NCBI RefSeq assembly: GCF_018691265.1
Contig: NW_024881301.1
Location: 16,039,252 to 16,103,251 of the forward strand
DNA length: 64,000 bases
Direction of reading: 5' to 3'
Source: Tyto alba
Taxonomy: Eukaryota > Chordata > Aves > Strigiformes > Tytonidae
Shown here: piece after piece, positions 37,001 through 51,900 of the stretch
How the letters are laid out: each line of letters begins with the position of its first letter
Position numbering within the stretch: the first letter of the stretch is position 1
The notes under the pieces: model-generated
What the model was told of the DNA's origin: nothing
What the model saw: only the letters and a program-made list of their open reading frames with translations
The model's database searches: none
Made by a program: the position numbers and the translations under genes

Positions 37001-40000
37001 GTGTCAATCATGAATTTATATTTGACATACGTATTCCAGGGGCAATAATAAAATTCAACCTAGAAGCTCTGTTTTTAGTGTTCAGAGCTAAAAAAATCCC
37101 ACCCTGTTCAATATCTGACACCTGCTCAGACTAATTAATTGGTTCTTAAAATTGTTCCATGTAACCAGTTGCTACCAATCCAGCAGTTCACAGATGAAAT
37201 ATAGACAGTTTACCGATCAAAAATCTTCAAAAGTACATCTGGCAGCACACAGAGAAAGCAGGTGGCAAGGGAAAGAAGAGAAAGCAAGAAAAAAGTCCCC
37301 TAAAATAGTCTTTTATTTCTTTATCTGACTCAAAATCTGGAGCTAGCTGAACTCCTACTATCTAAATTAGTAAAAAGTTGCTAGAGACTCTCACCTTGCT
37401 TTGTATTTAACTAGTAGTACTTAGAAACCACTTCTATACAAAACCCAGTAAGCAGCTTAAGGTCAGCTCCTGCTGCATATGAACTAATTTAAATCTGAAA
37501 CTTTGTTGCAAAACAAATTAGCCCTGTCTAAATCTGTGTATAATGGAAAGAAGAAAAATCTATAAACATTTAAGTGTCAGAATTTTTTATCATGGCAGTG
37601 TGAATTACTGCATATATGCATACATGTAGACAGAAAATAAAATTTAAAACATGTTTCTACCATTATCTGTGTAATACATCTATCCAAACAATCTTTTGAA
37701 GTTAACTTTCTCACAGTTAAGTTCTTCTACGTTTCTGTCATAGTTCAGAAGGTAATTCTGTGATAAAATGGTCCAGATCTGTACAGTCACTTTTGCTTTT
37801 GCCTAGGACTATCTCAATTCACCCAGCCATTTCTTTGAAATGTGACAGAGGAGATTGAGAGATGATTGTACTATATTCTAAAAGGTTTTTTTTTCCCCCA
37901 TCAACAGTCACTAAAAGGAACTGGACATGTTGCCTTGTGTGTGGCTCCGCTCTGGCCTTCTGCAGAATGAACAAATGTGGAAAAACTCATGGCTTGTACA
38001 CAATTTGATCATAATGTAACAACTTATCTCTCCCTGGCACTGAGTGAGAGGTTAATGACATTGGGAATTTAAATACATATTAATACATTGACTAATTTTG
38101 GAGATACTGAGAGCGGTTATTTGTCATTTAACATAGTCTGAACTTTCCAAAACTTGTTTCCATTGATTATTCACCTAGCCAGAACATTCAAATAATCAAC
38201 AAAGTCAGTAAGAACTATGTGTACTTTAACTGAGTCTGAAGGATCTCTGTAGTCTCAGCAGACAGACTCTAAGCGGTCATTATCCCAGAAATTCCATCAG
38301 ATATTGCACTTAACTGCAGACTGGTTTTGTTTGATATGTCTCTATATCATTCTTTTAATAAGTCTCAACCAATATCAGTTCTGAATAACTTTAAAATACA
38401 TATAGAAGACATTTGTATGATGTCAGCAGTAATCAGTGTATGCAGTTTAAAATGTACTAGGAAATAAGATTACATTCCGATTTATCTGTGTTTATAATTT
38501 TGGTCTTGCTGAAGTGTCGAAGTAACGTACTTAGATTAACTGCAATCTTCTCTTTCTGGTGATCTTGTTTCATAGACAAATAGATAATTTTAACAAGAAA
38601 GTTGGTATTTCCCACCGTATCCTACATTAAGAAAATAAATTTAAAGGAATACCAGTGTATTTTTAATCTCAGAATTCTTTATTTCCTTGAAATAAAGCTA
38701 TCTTTTGCTGTTTAAGTTACTTGGCTGAAAAGGGAGAATAAGTTATTTGGTATTACCGAATTATTGTTTTGAAATGCATCTCTTGCCATGTTTCTATCTT
38801 ATAAGGACAATTTCTATTTGAGTGGAAAGTTCTATAAAATCGGTGATGTGAGAACCACTAGAACTATGCATTTTTCATTAGGAAGGTCTTAAAGAGCTAC
38901 ATGAATGACACTACCTTGATTATCTTTGACAAAAAAATGTGAGTTGTTTGTGGCCTCTTGAGCCAATGAGAAGTAAAAATGGTGACCTTCTGCTGGGTCA
39001 TCTTGATCCACTGCACTGATGCTTTGAATTAGCTGGAAACACAGATAAACATAATTGTTTAAGAATAAAAGTATTTACTTGTCCTTTAAAACATTAAAAG
39101 GACATATCAACTACATTAAACTGTTGGTGCTATAGATGTAATCTGTGAATACATGTGTTATGCACTCACAAATACACATCTTTGATACCAAAACAGGCTT
39201 ACTGACACTCATTTTCTGCCAATACTCTGCTTTGATTTTTCATCTGTTTCAGAGAGTCAGTCATTAAAATCCTAAGAAAATATAAAAGATTTTCTGGATC
39301 AAAAGTTGAGGGGTAATTGAATTTTACATAAATGAAAAAAGTAATCATATATATATAATGGTTTTCCCTCTTTTTTTTCAAGATGAAAAGTATATAATTC
39401 TGCATTTGAACAAATCCATCTATACAAAACCCATTTCCTCCCAGCCCACAAACACATTGACATCATTCAACTGATACATTGTAGATCCAGTAAGTGATAC
39501 ATGGTGACAAGTTCATGCCCTGAATTGTTGATTCTGAGTATTATACCAGATTGATTATGGAACTTCTTGGAAGCTTTTTCACAAGGAAGTAAAATAGCCT
39601 TCATTTACAAATATGTCAAACCAGATAGACATTCAAGATAAAATAAAAAATAACCATTATAGTTCAAAAGAATAACTTTCATCTCTGTAAATAAACAGCC
39701 ACATTACAATTAACGTAATAAGCAATATTTATGCTTAGAAAGGGCTTATATTTGTTACTTTTATCACTAAATATTTAATGACCTGAACATCAGCATATAT
39801 TTGTAAGTAAGTATCCTTGCCAATCAGAAGAGAAGCAAACAGATGCAAGACCATCAACTTTCAGAAAAGATAGTGTCCAATTTGAACTTAGGCTCTATTT
39901 TCTCTGTCATCTTATGCCTTGTAGGTATTTGTACCCAAGAGACCTGAAGCCTCAACTTTCCCCAAACCAGAACGGACCTGAATGCTTCAAGTGGTGTTTT

Positions 40001-43000
40001 AAAAGCAAAGCAGTATGTCAATGGAAGTGACTATAGCATTCCATCTATGCCTTTGAAAACTCTTTCCTGATTAAATAATTTTTCAGTCACAAATCTAACA
40101 ATTCAGCACACATTCTTTTTTCTTTTCAAGCAAACAAAGTTTGATGAAATCAACACAGCAGAGTGAAAAGTGTGGCTTACACCCCAGAAGCTTTGAATTC
40201 TTAGCATTGTTCCCTTTTTATATCTGAAATGTATTTTAAATCTGTGTTTTCACTCTATGGAAAAATGAGGACGTTTGGGATTTTTTTATTGCCACTAATG
40301 AGAGAAGTGATTTGTTGATGATAGCAATACCTCCATGGCTGCAGCTGAGAAAAAAGCTTTGTATAGTTGTATGTCAGTCTGAACAATTCAGGGTCTTTCA
40401 AGCTAGACTGAATATGCAGAGTTATATAGTAATTTACAAAGACAACTTAGCCACATCTAATTTGTTTTGGTTTTAATTTAGTTACCTGACAAAGAATTAC
40501 CTACCTACCAAAAAAAAACAACAACCCAACCCAAAACCACAATTAATTATAGATGTGGTTTTTATACTTCCAGTTTTCATCCTATACTTTCAGTTTTCAT
40601 TCTGAATAATAGTTATTTAACCAGATATTAGCAATGTCTTTGGAAAGTATATTTTCAGATGTCTATTATGTTTGAAAATCATAAAATTATTACAGTTGCA
40701 AATTAGATACTGTTTTGCTCTTTCATTATTAATTTCTGCTAGTTTACATACAGAATGTATTTGCCCCCATAAATTTTATCTATACGTGATCCAATCAATA
40801 AAATTCAGAGGAGTATGTGGCTTACTAAAAAAACCTCACCTTCCCTTGTTTTGATCTATACTGTGCTGTTCTACACAAGCCTAAGAATCCTATGATTATT
40901 CTAGACACATTCACATGCCTTTAAGTGTTCACCTTAGAAGCGGGGGGATATTTGGAACATAAGGACAGGGCAAACCCTTATTGTTTATTTCTTACTGTAT
41001 CACTTCCACAAAGATTCAGCAAAATCCACATGAGTCTATAAAATATTCAGAGAGCAATAGTCAGCTCTGATTTTGCTGACTCTAAAGGAAAATTCCCCAA
41101 AGAGAAGGAAACTTTTTTTTTTTTTTTTTTCTGGTTTCCTAGGCTTCTGTACATCTAACAGGAGATTCTAGACTTTCACCAGGGAAACTGGCATCACAGA
41201 CTGAAAAACTTAATTTATTGCTTGTGAGTCAAGGTTTAAAAAAATCCCTACATTTTAGTTTGTGAATATAGTGAATGATGTGTTGCTTTCTGCAAGGTTG
41301 TATCAATTGTTGTATTGACTAGACTGAAATTTAATTACTGTAAATTTTTTTTATTTCAGGTATCATTAAACTAGAAGTTTTAATAATCCAGCAGTCTATT
41401 TGAAAATGTACATTTCCTTAAAACTCAGATTAATTCACTCAATTTTTCATCAAAAACTGGTTTAAATTCATGGTGAGTGGGCCTCATTTACTGTTTCTTT
41501 CCAAATACACTGAGGTAACTGCTGGGAACAGCAGGGCTTCCTTTGATCAAAGGTCACAAAAAGATGTGGCCTGCTATACTCAACTTCCCCATCCATCTGT
41601 TTAGTGGGCACTTCAACTAATATCATCAGTGAGGGAATCTAAGATATCAGTAACAGCTCTGATCTCTCATTGATTAATTATTTTGTATAAAAAGGAAGAA
41701 GAAAGCTTCTTTGATACTGTTCTTTCTGCTTCTAAGAGCTTTCTCTCTACCAACTTAAATTTAAGGCATACAATGTCCAACTATTAGTACCATTAATTTG
41801 ATGCTAGAGTACTCTGAGTATATAATTTGGAGTTCTTTGTGCATGCTTCCATACCCAACTACAGTCTTACCATTCCCATTAGACATATGGAAGTAGGAAC
41901 AGATTTTCCACCTCTCTCTTTCTACTTTAGTTTCTTTTGTTTTGTTTTCCACCCAATATCCTTCAATAGGAACTCTGCTGTGTTTTATAGGATGTACAAG
42001 ATCTGATCACCCACCTGTTTTGGGAGTAAAGAACTGTTTTTGTTCAACCTGGCAGAGGTCTTATGAGTATTAGGAATTTTCTCATCGCTTAATAATCTTT
42101 GATGACTATCAGAGTTTGGTCCAAGTAAAAGATTAAAATGTTCATTACCATAGTCAACACCTGCATTTTCCAGGTAGACATTCTATCTCAAGACCAAGGT
42201 TCTCCTTCTGACTGATTCTATTTCTTTTTTGAAAAGCAAATTGGCACACTATTGATCTGAACATCTTAATGTTTCTGTTCAGCTATAAATAAAATGGTGT
42301 ACATCTCAGAAAATGAATGATTATAAATCTTATGCCATGACAATTAAGTACATTTTTACATTCATTTGTATATGCTGATAAACTCTTCCTACCTGTTGCA
42401 TTCTTCAAAAATATAATGTTGTTGAATCATGGTCTGTATAGAACAGAAAAAAGGAATTTTCTGTGGACCACTATGCCCACTGTTTCAAAATGTCACAAGT
42501 AACATTCAGTACATCTGCAGGGGCAGCTTAGTAAGGACCTGCTAGAATATATTACGCTTTCACAGCTTCACCATGTTTTTATACTCTAAGAGATGCTCTC
42601 GTTTTTTTTTTTTTTTTTTTTTCTTTTAACTTTTTATTTTCTTATCACTACTGCTCAGATATTTTTTGTAAATGATGAAGGGAACATAATAAGGTGAAAT
42701 AAGAGACATTGGCTTACTGACTTATCACATTCACTTCTTTACTATCAAAAATCATTTTACATCATGATTTGTTAGAAAGGATCTGCTTTAGCAAACTCTT
42801 CACTTTTAACATTAATCATATAGCCCTAGAACTTGGTTATAGACTTCTCCTCTTCTGTCAACATTTTATTATGTAGAGAAATTATATCAAATGAGTATTC
42901 TTCACTTTCATTGTAACTGATGATTATTTTATTCTATGCTAAGTACTGAGTAAAGAAATCTGGATTTTTTCTTATCTCTATCTCAAACTCTGCATACATA

Positions 43001-45917
43001 GTCACTTCTTTGGATCTAATAAAAATTACTAAGCAAGCTGCAACATCAGTGTCACTTCATATGTGATCCCCAAATTACAGGAACTCACAATTGCCAGAAT
43101 AAATATGCATCAGAGAAGACAGCATTAATTCAGAATGCAGGTGTTTTCAGTGTAGCTTGTCTTCAGCTGGAATCTGTTTCCTGCATGATATGAAGAAAGA
43201 CCAATGTCCACCAAAGGGCTGAAATTGCCACGCATACAAATAGGCATTCTGGATGGTCAGCTTGCTTACACATCATGTAAGATATTTCCTATAGCTTACA
43301 TCTGACTTTCAGGCTGCAATTTCAATGTGTGTTAATTTATTAATGCCTTGGAAATTAATTTTTCTGGCTCAAATCCATTTTTGCTGAGATGTCTCTAGTG
43401 TTAAATTTGTTTCACTTTGTGTTCTAATTATTTTTATAGAATATTTCCTCTAGAATTCAACAGTTAGTAGTTACCATGCACACATGTAAAGGGTAGCTAT
43501 AAAGAATCAATACCACATTGTGGTAATCATTTACCATGTCTACATACATAAAGTCAAAGGGTGCAACTTAAAGAGAATCATGGGGTTGGATGCCTTATCA
43601 ATATTGTTCTATTTGATCTAATAACAGCTATATCTGTAGTAGGATGGAAGTCTATTTTACATAGCAACTTTCATGTTCAAGCCATTTTGAAAATAATGTA
43701 TTTAATACCGGTGATACAGTGAAGGTGGGTTTGCAATGTGCAAAAGGAAACTTTAGTTGTGGTTAGTATACAGCTGACTTTTGGATTATAGGATAATACA
43801 GAACTGTAACATGAAGTGGATAGCGAAAAATTAATTAAAAATGTCTAATAAACAGGAAGAATGGGTTTACAATGATACCAAAAACCACCTATCTATCTCC
43901 TTTACATCCATTTTTATTGTAAAATTTCAGATTATAGTCCCACAGACCAAAATGTAAAATTTTTGTTTGAGTGTCTTTTGGAGGCTAAGCTAAACATTGT
44001 AAGTCTCACAAAACCACTGTACAGGGACATGAAGATCAACACTCATCCAATAAAAGTACACAAAGAATTTTTGATAATCTTTCAGAAAATCCAAAACTTT
44101 AAAACAAGTCTTCTTCTCTAGACTGAAGCTACCATTAACTGCCTATGAGTTTGGATAACTAGGAAAACAATTAGTTTTATTCATTATGTGTTTCACATTT
44201 TTTATCATAACCTACTATACTCTAAGCCTGTGTAAAAATAGCTTATTTTCCACATGACTCTGTATTGTTTCTATTGTAAACCAGACAGACACCAAGAAAA
44301 AGTCATCAAAATAAGACAATTTATTTTTTTGACCGTATCTTTCCCTCTGCAGTGCCATTCCTTCCTTTCCTACAAACACTATCATCTGGGGGATGCAAAT
44401 ATATCTTGAGGTATCCCATGAAAGTATACACAACTCATCTGAGATCAGGAAAGAGAGTGAATGCCAGAAGTGCAGAACATTTCTGAGAATACCTCTCGGC
44501 ATATCTTTTCCAGCTAAATGGATAGAGATAACTGCTTTAGACACTGAAACGTGGCACAGTATCTATACTAACTTTGATCTCAACTCATAACGTATAAGCA
44601 GATTCCTGAGCTGTTTGTAATTGATTGCAGAAATAAGTCTAAGATAAAAAGGTATGTAATGTCCTGATTAAGCCCTTCAGCTGGTTAAACTGATTGTTCT
44701 GAAATGTAAATTGTGTTATTCAGTGGACAACCACGTCAGCTATAACATCACTTTTGAACATTTTGTCTTCTTGCTGATGAAAATAAATAACTTTTTTTTC
44801 TGTGAGTATAAAGTAAAAAAAAAAAAAAAATAATATCACAGCTATCAATTCTGCTTTAAATCATAAACATTGAATAAAATATCATAAACTCTGACTGTGA
44901 GAATTATGCCCTTCAGTAGAAATTTCCTGTTGTTCTTCCTAAAACTGTTTGTTAATGAGATGATTATTTAACATTATTGTCATGGTCTCCAAAGACTAAA
45001 CTAAAAGATGCCTCTGACTCTCAAAAACCTATAGCAATGAAAAAAAAAAAAAAAAAAAAAAATTCTAGAGTAACATTTTGCCTGTCTGTAAAATGGTAAA
45101 AATATCATACTCATTTCTCATTCAGATATTACAATGTTAAACAATAATAATTCTACATCCCATGCTCAAAGAGTTTATTATTGTTACTGCCACTACTACT
45201 CTTTACAGTGCCATTTTCTCCAGTGATTCTCAAAATTCTTTATATATATATATATACACACACATATATATACACACTTAATTGTTATTGAAAAGTAGCC
45301 AGTAATGGGTTAGCATACAGATGTTATTTATCAATATGAAACTATAGAATAATAAATACATCGGAAAATAAATCACCTAGGTTTTTATATTGCAGACAAG
45401 TCCAAAACATGGATTACAAATATCCATTTTATAAGTTTCCATATTTAATTCATGGTGTCTTGAGACAAGGAACATGAAGTGGTATTTGCTCTAATGTCTA
45501 TACTTTGATCTCTCAATGAGTTATCCAAAGACCAAAAGAAATGGCTTGCTCCAGATACCTCTTAAACAGAGGTAGCCTTTGCAGAGTGGAAAATTAGCAA
45601 ATGCAGAACAAACCAACCAACTACTGATAGAGAAATTTATAAATGGATGCAAAAAACTATAAAGAAATTACTTTTGCTACAAAGAACGCTTTATTTAACT
45701 GCAGACTAATCGAGGTCAAAGTAAACCAAGCTGATGTAAAAAGAAAGGCTCTGTGATTCAGAAATCAAAACACAGCAAAATGCTGAATGGTAGCATCACA
45801 AATACCCCAAAGCTCTCTTTCCTATATCCAAAGAATGCTGTAAAGTGGTGAAAAAGACATATAGTTTATTCTGTCTATAGTTTTATGATGTTGCTTTTTT
45901 GTTGCTCATTTTATACC

Positions 45918-45953
<36 letters not shown>

Positions 45954-48900
45954 AACTTTGAAAATCCATTTTTTCCTCTTGCAGTTTTCTTTTAGACTCC
46001 TGTGTGGAGCCTGGTGGCACGCTTTTTCCATGACTCAGTGTTTAGGCTGCAGAACAGGATCACTTAAAATAAATGTAAAGCTGTAGAGGAAAGTGGGTGG
46101 AAGAAAATGGAGAGTCAGCAGTGTACCTGGAGATTAGGGCATCTGACTGATGTAACCCCATTCAACTGGGGAGCAGGTGAAAAAAATCCTTCAGGGAAGG
46201 ATGCTTAATACGACAATCCCGTAAACTGCCAGCTAGAGAAGGTATTGCAAGGGCTGACTTAAATATCTTCAGATTTCCACTGAAGTTAGGGTTTGAATTC
46301 AGTTCACAATAAATGATTTCTAACTGAAGAACACAATGAATCTAGTTTGAATCTGGTCTAAGTCTGGTTCTTCCAGACTATATTATGCTGTTGCTGTAAA
46401 TACCAGGCCTAGTTTTAGCTTCTGTGACATAAGCAAGAATCAGAACTCTGTTTTATGTTAGTTTTGTTTCAGAAGTTTCTGTCTGTATTTCTCCGTTACC
46501 TGTTTTGGTAGACAAATGAGGAGATGTATCAATTTTATTTTGAAGGGGGAAAAATACACATCAGTCTTCTGAAATCTAAATTTCAAACTATACATATATC
46601 AACAGAACTAATTTTGGAAATAGGCAAAATACAGCCTATACTCACAGTACAGAAGTAATTAATATTAAAGGAAATTGTAACATTTCAGACCAAATCTTCA
46701 TTGTAATGAGAAAGCCAGTGGGCAACTCCTTCACACTTACCTGTCCAGAAACTGCATTTTCACAAACAAATGTTTCATAATATTTGGGGAATTCTGGAGC
46801 ATGATCATTAACATCAAGAACTTGGATATACACATTTGCTTCTGAAATTTTTTCAGGATTTTCTAATGGTTAAAAAAAGACAGAAATCAAAAGTTATCAT
46901 CTGCTACATATTTTAATGTAGGCATTATAAAATTTTACTTATATTCTGCAGAGAAGAAAATAGTCACTGAGACTTACAGACACATTTTATACTAAATCTT
47001 TTTAATGAGTTCAAATACATCTGACACATATAAAAAAGGACATTTTCTTTTTTGTTAGGATTCTGTTTAAAAAAAGGTGGTGGGATTATATTTTGGGTTT
47101 TTTTTTTCACCAATCCATCACATTAAATTATAATAGTATATCTTGAAATATATAAGGATATTTCATTTAAAATACTGGATTTGTTCACTCTTTCATTTAC
47201 CAAGTCAGAAACTGATTTAAATATAAAAAATAAAATCTGATCTGGAGAAATTAAATGAAGTTTTGGATACACTGAAAAATTTGATGTACTAGTCATGTGT
47301 AAGCATATGTGGAAGGAATGACTGTTCCTTTTAGGGTATCTGGTCAAGGATCTTATTCAATGCAACAAGACTTAATAAGAAAAGGAGGAAGCCATAAACA
47401 AGAGCATGCAGGTACACAAACCTGATGGGCAGATGATAGCGGAGATGGTGATGAGAATCAAACCTGGTCAGACACACTAATTGATAGGGGCACATGACAG
47501 TGTAAGAAAGTTTATTCCTATGAGGTTATCTGATTGGGGACATTGTCAATTGGGAAACCAAGGGAGAAAAAGGGGAAAACAGAAACAAAATATACCAAGA
47601 CACAGACCTGACAAAGCAAATGTGGAGACAATGACAAGAAACAAACCTTACAATAGTTAGTGGGCTATCCAGAAACCACAAGGCAACAATTTCAGGTATA
47701 TCAAGCTGGACTTTTCAACTGATAAAACTGTAAACCAGAGAGATCTGAGACCCCAGACCCAGAGGAATGTTGGAATCAGTGGAGCTGTATAGACCCATGG
47801 GGGACGTGCAGGGAGGAACAAAGAAAGGGCAGACAGAAAGGGGTATAACAGGGCCGGTCACTATGCTTGTCTGGCTGAGCCCTGTGCCTGATCACCATTC
47901 AGTCCTAGCATTTTATATCTTCTTAATAAGTATTTTCTTAGTTATCTCTCTGCATAATCTCTCTATATATCATTGTATGTCTATGTGTGTTGCAGCAAGT
48001 AAGTACCAGCTACTGCTAAGACCTAAGTATGTATGAGTAAAAATTAGTTCCAGCTACAGGAGTCAGACCGGGCTGTGGGTGCCCCTGGCCCATGGTGCTA
48101 GCTACTGGAGTGAGTGGGTGGCACAGGGAACAAGTGTCTATATCTTCCCCAAACTGGGTGAGCACGGGGTGTGTGTGTGTTTTTGCTAGCAAACTTTAAG
48201 CTGGACTCAACAGTGAGTAGGGGGTCCTTGAGTCCAGGTGAAGTGCTCAGGGGGAACTTGTAAATGTGGGGTGCATGAGGGACAAGTGTGTGAGTGCTGT
48301 GGGTTTGACAGTGAATATCAAGCATGGACTAGCTGGTGAGTCAGGTTCCCATGAAATGGATAAGAGGACCTAGGATCTGAGCAGGGGTGCCAGGTGGACA
48401 GAGGGTCCATGAAGATACTGAAGGGATCCATGAGTGTGTGGGTGCTTGTGAACCTGCAGAGTGTCATGTGCGTGTGTGTGTGTGCCTGTGCCCATGATCT
48501 TTCGCATCTCCAGATGAAGAGGAGGAGGGTATTGGCTATTTGTCCTTGTGGTTTATATAAGTCCTGTAGGTGATACTGAAGGCAGCACCTTGTCTGTGGC
48601 AGTCTGCATGACTGGTTGTGTCAGCATCCTCTGTGTCTATGTGTCTGTGTCTCTTGGACACATGCTCAGCTTTGCTACAAGTTGAGTCTGCAAACAGGAA
48701 AGTGTCAGCTGCATCCTTGAGCCTGGTCAGAGGCCTGGGGTCCCTGGACACAGGGCTGAGCTCCAGCGACTGGGCAGAAGGGTCAAGGACTGGAGCAGCA
48801 GGAGTAGGTGTCTTCACTTTCTTACATCAGTTAACATCATGGATGCCACAACAATTGGTCACAATCCTTTAAGAAATTCCATTATTCTTTCTCTTCTTTA

Positions 48901-51900
48901 GTATTTTGAAATTCTGAAGCCATGGGAGAAAATTTCACCAAAATTTACATGTTTTAAAAATATTTCTGCTACTGCTAGACATAGAGTAATTGCAGTGGAT
49001 ACTGATTCTCAACCCTAGCCAAGACAGAAAGCTGAGACTTTGAATTTGGAATAACAGAGCTGTTCTATCCACTGGTCTCCAAATACAATTTTGCAAGGAA
49101 GTCTGATTTTGCTCAGGCATGTCTAAGCATTACTGCTGACAGACTTCATAGGCAGAGCTTATAGTTTTGTTCCAAGTATTATTTGCACAACAGGCTTAAT
49201 TCCTATGCATTTTGTACTCACAGAAGTTGTACTGTTTCTGTTATACTAGTATACTTTATTACTGTATATATATAAAGTCATTTTATTACTGTGGCTTTAG
49301 ATATTAAACCTACGTCAGTATTGCTTATTCCTGTATGAAAAGGAAAATAAACTGCTAATATAAGGCACTTTTTTCCTGACTTTACTGCATTTACACAAGA
49401 TTATATTGCTATAACTACCTCAGACAAGGAAAAGCCAGACCTAACTATACTAGTTTCATGGTACAAAAGTTGTGTCTAGTCTAGGCTGAAAAAAATATTT
49501 CTTTATCTAATAAAAATGTTTATAAATATGTCACCTGAAACCAAGGAAAGGAAGATCTGCAGGTACGGCATTCCCCTGGCAAAACTGGCTTCTCATGGTT
49601 TGGACAGATGTACTATTTTCCAGGTAAAAACCTGGTTGGATGGCAAGGCCCAAAGATTTGTGGTGAATGGAGTTAAATCCATCTGGCATCCAGGCACAAG
49701 TGGTGTTCTCCAGGGCTGAATATTGGAGACAGTTCTGTTTAATATCTTTATCGATGATCTAGACAAGAGGATCAAGTGCACCCTCAGTAAGTTTGCAGAC
49801 AACACCAAGTTGGGCAGGAGTGTTCGGCTTGAGGGTAGGAATGTTCTGCAGAGGGATCTGGACAGGCTGGGTTGATGGGCTGAAGCCAATTGTGTGAGGT
49901 TCAACAAGGCTCAGTGCTGGGTCCTGAACTTGGGTCACAACAACCCCATGGAATGCCACAGGCTTGGGGAAAAGTGGCTGGAAATCTGCCTAGTGGAAAA
50001 GGACCTGGGGGTGTTGGTAGACAGGCAGCTGAACATGAACTAGCAGTGTGCCCAGGTAGCCAAGAAGGCCAATAATACCCTGGCTTGTATCAGAAATAGT
50101 GTGGCCAGCAGGACTAGGGAAGTGATTGTCCCCCCGCACTTAGAATTGGTGAGGCTGCACCTTGAACACTGTGTTCAGTTTTGGCCCCCTCACTACAAGA
50201 AAGACATTGAGTTGCTGGAGCGTGTCCAAAGAAGGGCAACAAAGCTGGTGAAGGATCTAGAGCACAAGTCTTATGAGGGGTGGCTGAGGGAACTGGTGTT
50301 GTTCAGCCTGGAGAAAAGGAGGTTTGGGGGAGACCTTATTGCTCTCTACAACAATGTGAAAGGAGGTTGTAGCGAGGTGGGGGTCAGTCTCTTTTTCCTA
50401 TAGGAAATTCCCTCAATTTGTGCCAGGGGAGGTTTAGAGTTTATATTAGGAGAAATTTCTTCACTAAAAGGGTTATCAAACACTGTCCAGGGAAGTTGTT
50501 GAGTCACCATCCCTGAAGCATTTAAAAGATGTGTAGATGTAGAATTTAAGAACATGGTTTAGTGGTGGACTTGGCAGTGTTATATTTATGGTTGGACTCG
50601 ATGATCTTAAAGGTCTTTTCCAACTTAAATGATTCTATGATTCTATATGAATACCTCTTGGAAGTCCTTCACCTATGAGCATACTCACTTGCATGGCATA
50701 TCTCTGAGAAGTGTCTGCCTTCCACACAACATAATTTATTACTCTAGTAGGCAAGAAGTTTCACTGCAACAATAACATTCACATTAACTTGGATGTATTG
50801 TTGGGTAAGGACGATAATGAAAACATTTTTCCAGTGAATAAAATAATCTTAAGACATTCCAGGAATACTAAATATCTATCAACATAAATATCTATCAATA
50901 CCTCAATCTGCTCTGTCTAAACCAGAATGTCACGCACAAGAATATTCATTATAGTTAAAATATGCCTCAAGATGGTTGCTAGTGTTACTGCTTCTGACCT
51001 GTTCAGAAGTCCTGAAGGAATTTTCTTCAATTAGCCAAATGGACCTTTAAGAGAAAAACTAAATGTACTCCTTTCTGACTCACTTCAAACTGTATGGGTT
51101 TGGTTGGTTCTTACATTGTTTTTTTAATGTATAATTCGCTTCTTGCTTGGAACAAAACAATTGTTTTCTTGGTTCTTATGGAATCTGTGTTGAAAGCTTT
51201 GAGTCTTTTGACAAAGGAAATGGCAGCAAAAGCAACTACCACAGAGGTAAAGGGCTAGATAGTCAACAGTTTCACATTGCTATTCTTTCTGTGAAATCAT
51301 TAGAGCTGTGATAATTTACCAAAGCTTATGATCTATCAGAGTCATCTTAAAATTATTTCTTTGTGGGATGACATATTTGGTGTTGAAACACAACATCCAT
51401 AATAATACAATAGGCAATGAAACTGTACTCAGCTTATTTTTTAAATATACACAAAAAGTAGTACAAATTCCCTTTAGAAATAATACCAAGAGTGTAGGAC
51501 TTAATTATCCTCTTTTACTTAAGTCAGAACTGGATGTGTAAGACAGAGATTTGGCTGAATTGGCATTGAAATTAAAGCTTTGTGATACTTATTAGGAAGC
51601 AGGAAATACAGGTGACTTCAGTCGTATACAAAGTGGCATGGGAAGGACCCAGATACCTTGGCTTATTCCTAACTTGCTTGTTCATAAGATTCATGGATAT
51701 TATATGGCTTTAAAGCCTACCCTTTTCTTGCACAAATATTTAGATAGCACCTTTCAGTGTAGAACTACCATTCACATCTCTTTTCTTTCACCAAATAACC
51801 CTTCTTTTTAAATTTATTTTTGGTAATAGTCTTGTTTCTACTTTCTTACTATATTTTGGTGGTTGTGTCGTGGTTATTTTGTTTATTACACAACAAGGAA

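Noticed and set aside
36837..37011. N-terminal extension of exon 11 in the same frame
   Set aside because: A TTTTAG acceptor and the phase of exon 10 set the exon start at 36836.
46642..46740. Extension of CDH19 exon 9 past VSGQ
   Set aside because: GTAAGT follows directly, the next exon continues the protein in phase, and the extension has no cadherin likeness.
48536..48872. Open frames of 84-93 codons in the GC-richer block
   Set aside because: They lie mostly in the ERV leader remnant and do not resemble gag or any known protein.
49516..50555. Open frames of 60-104 codons
   Set aside because: CR1 LINE sequence and its complement, frame-broken.
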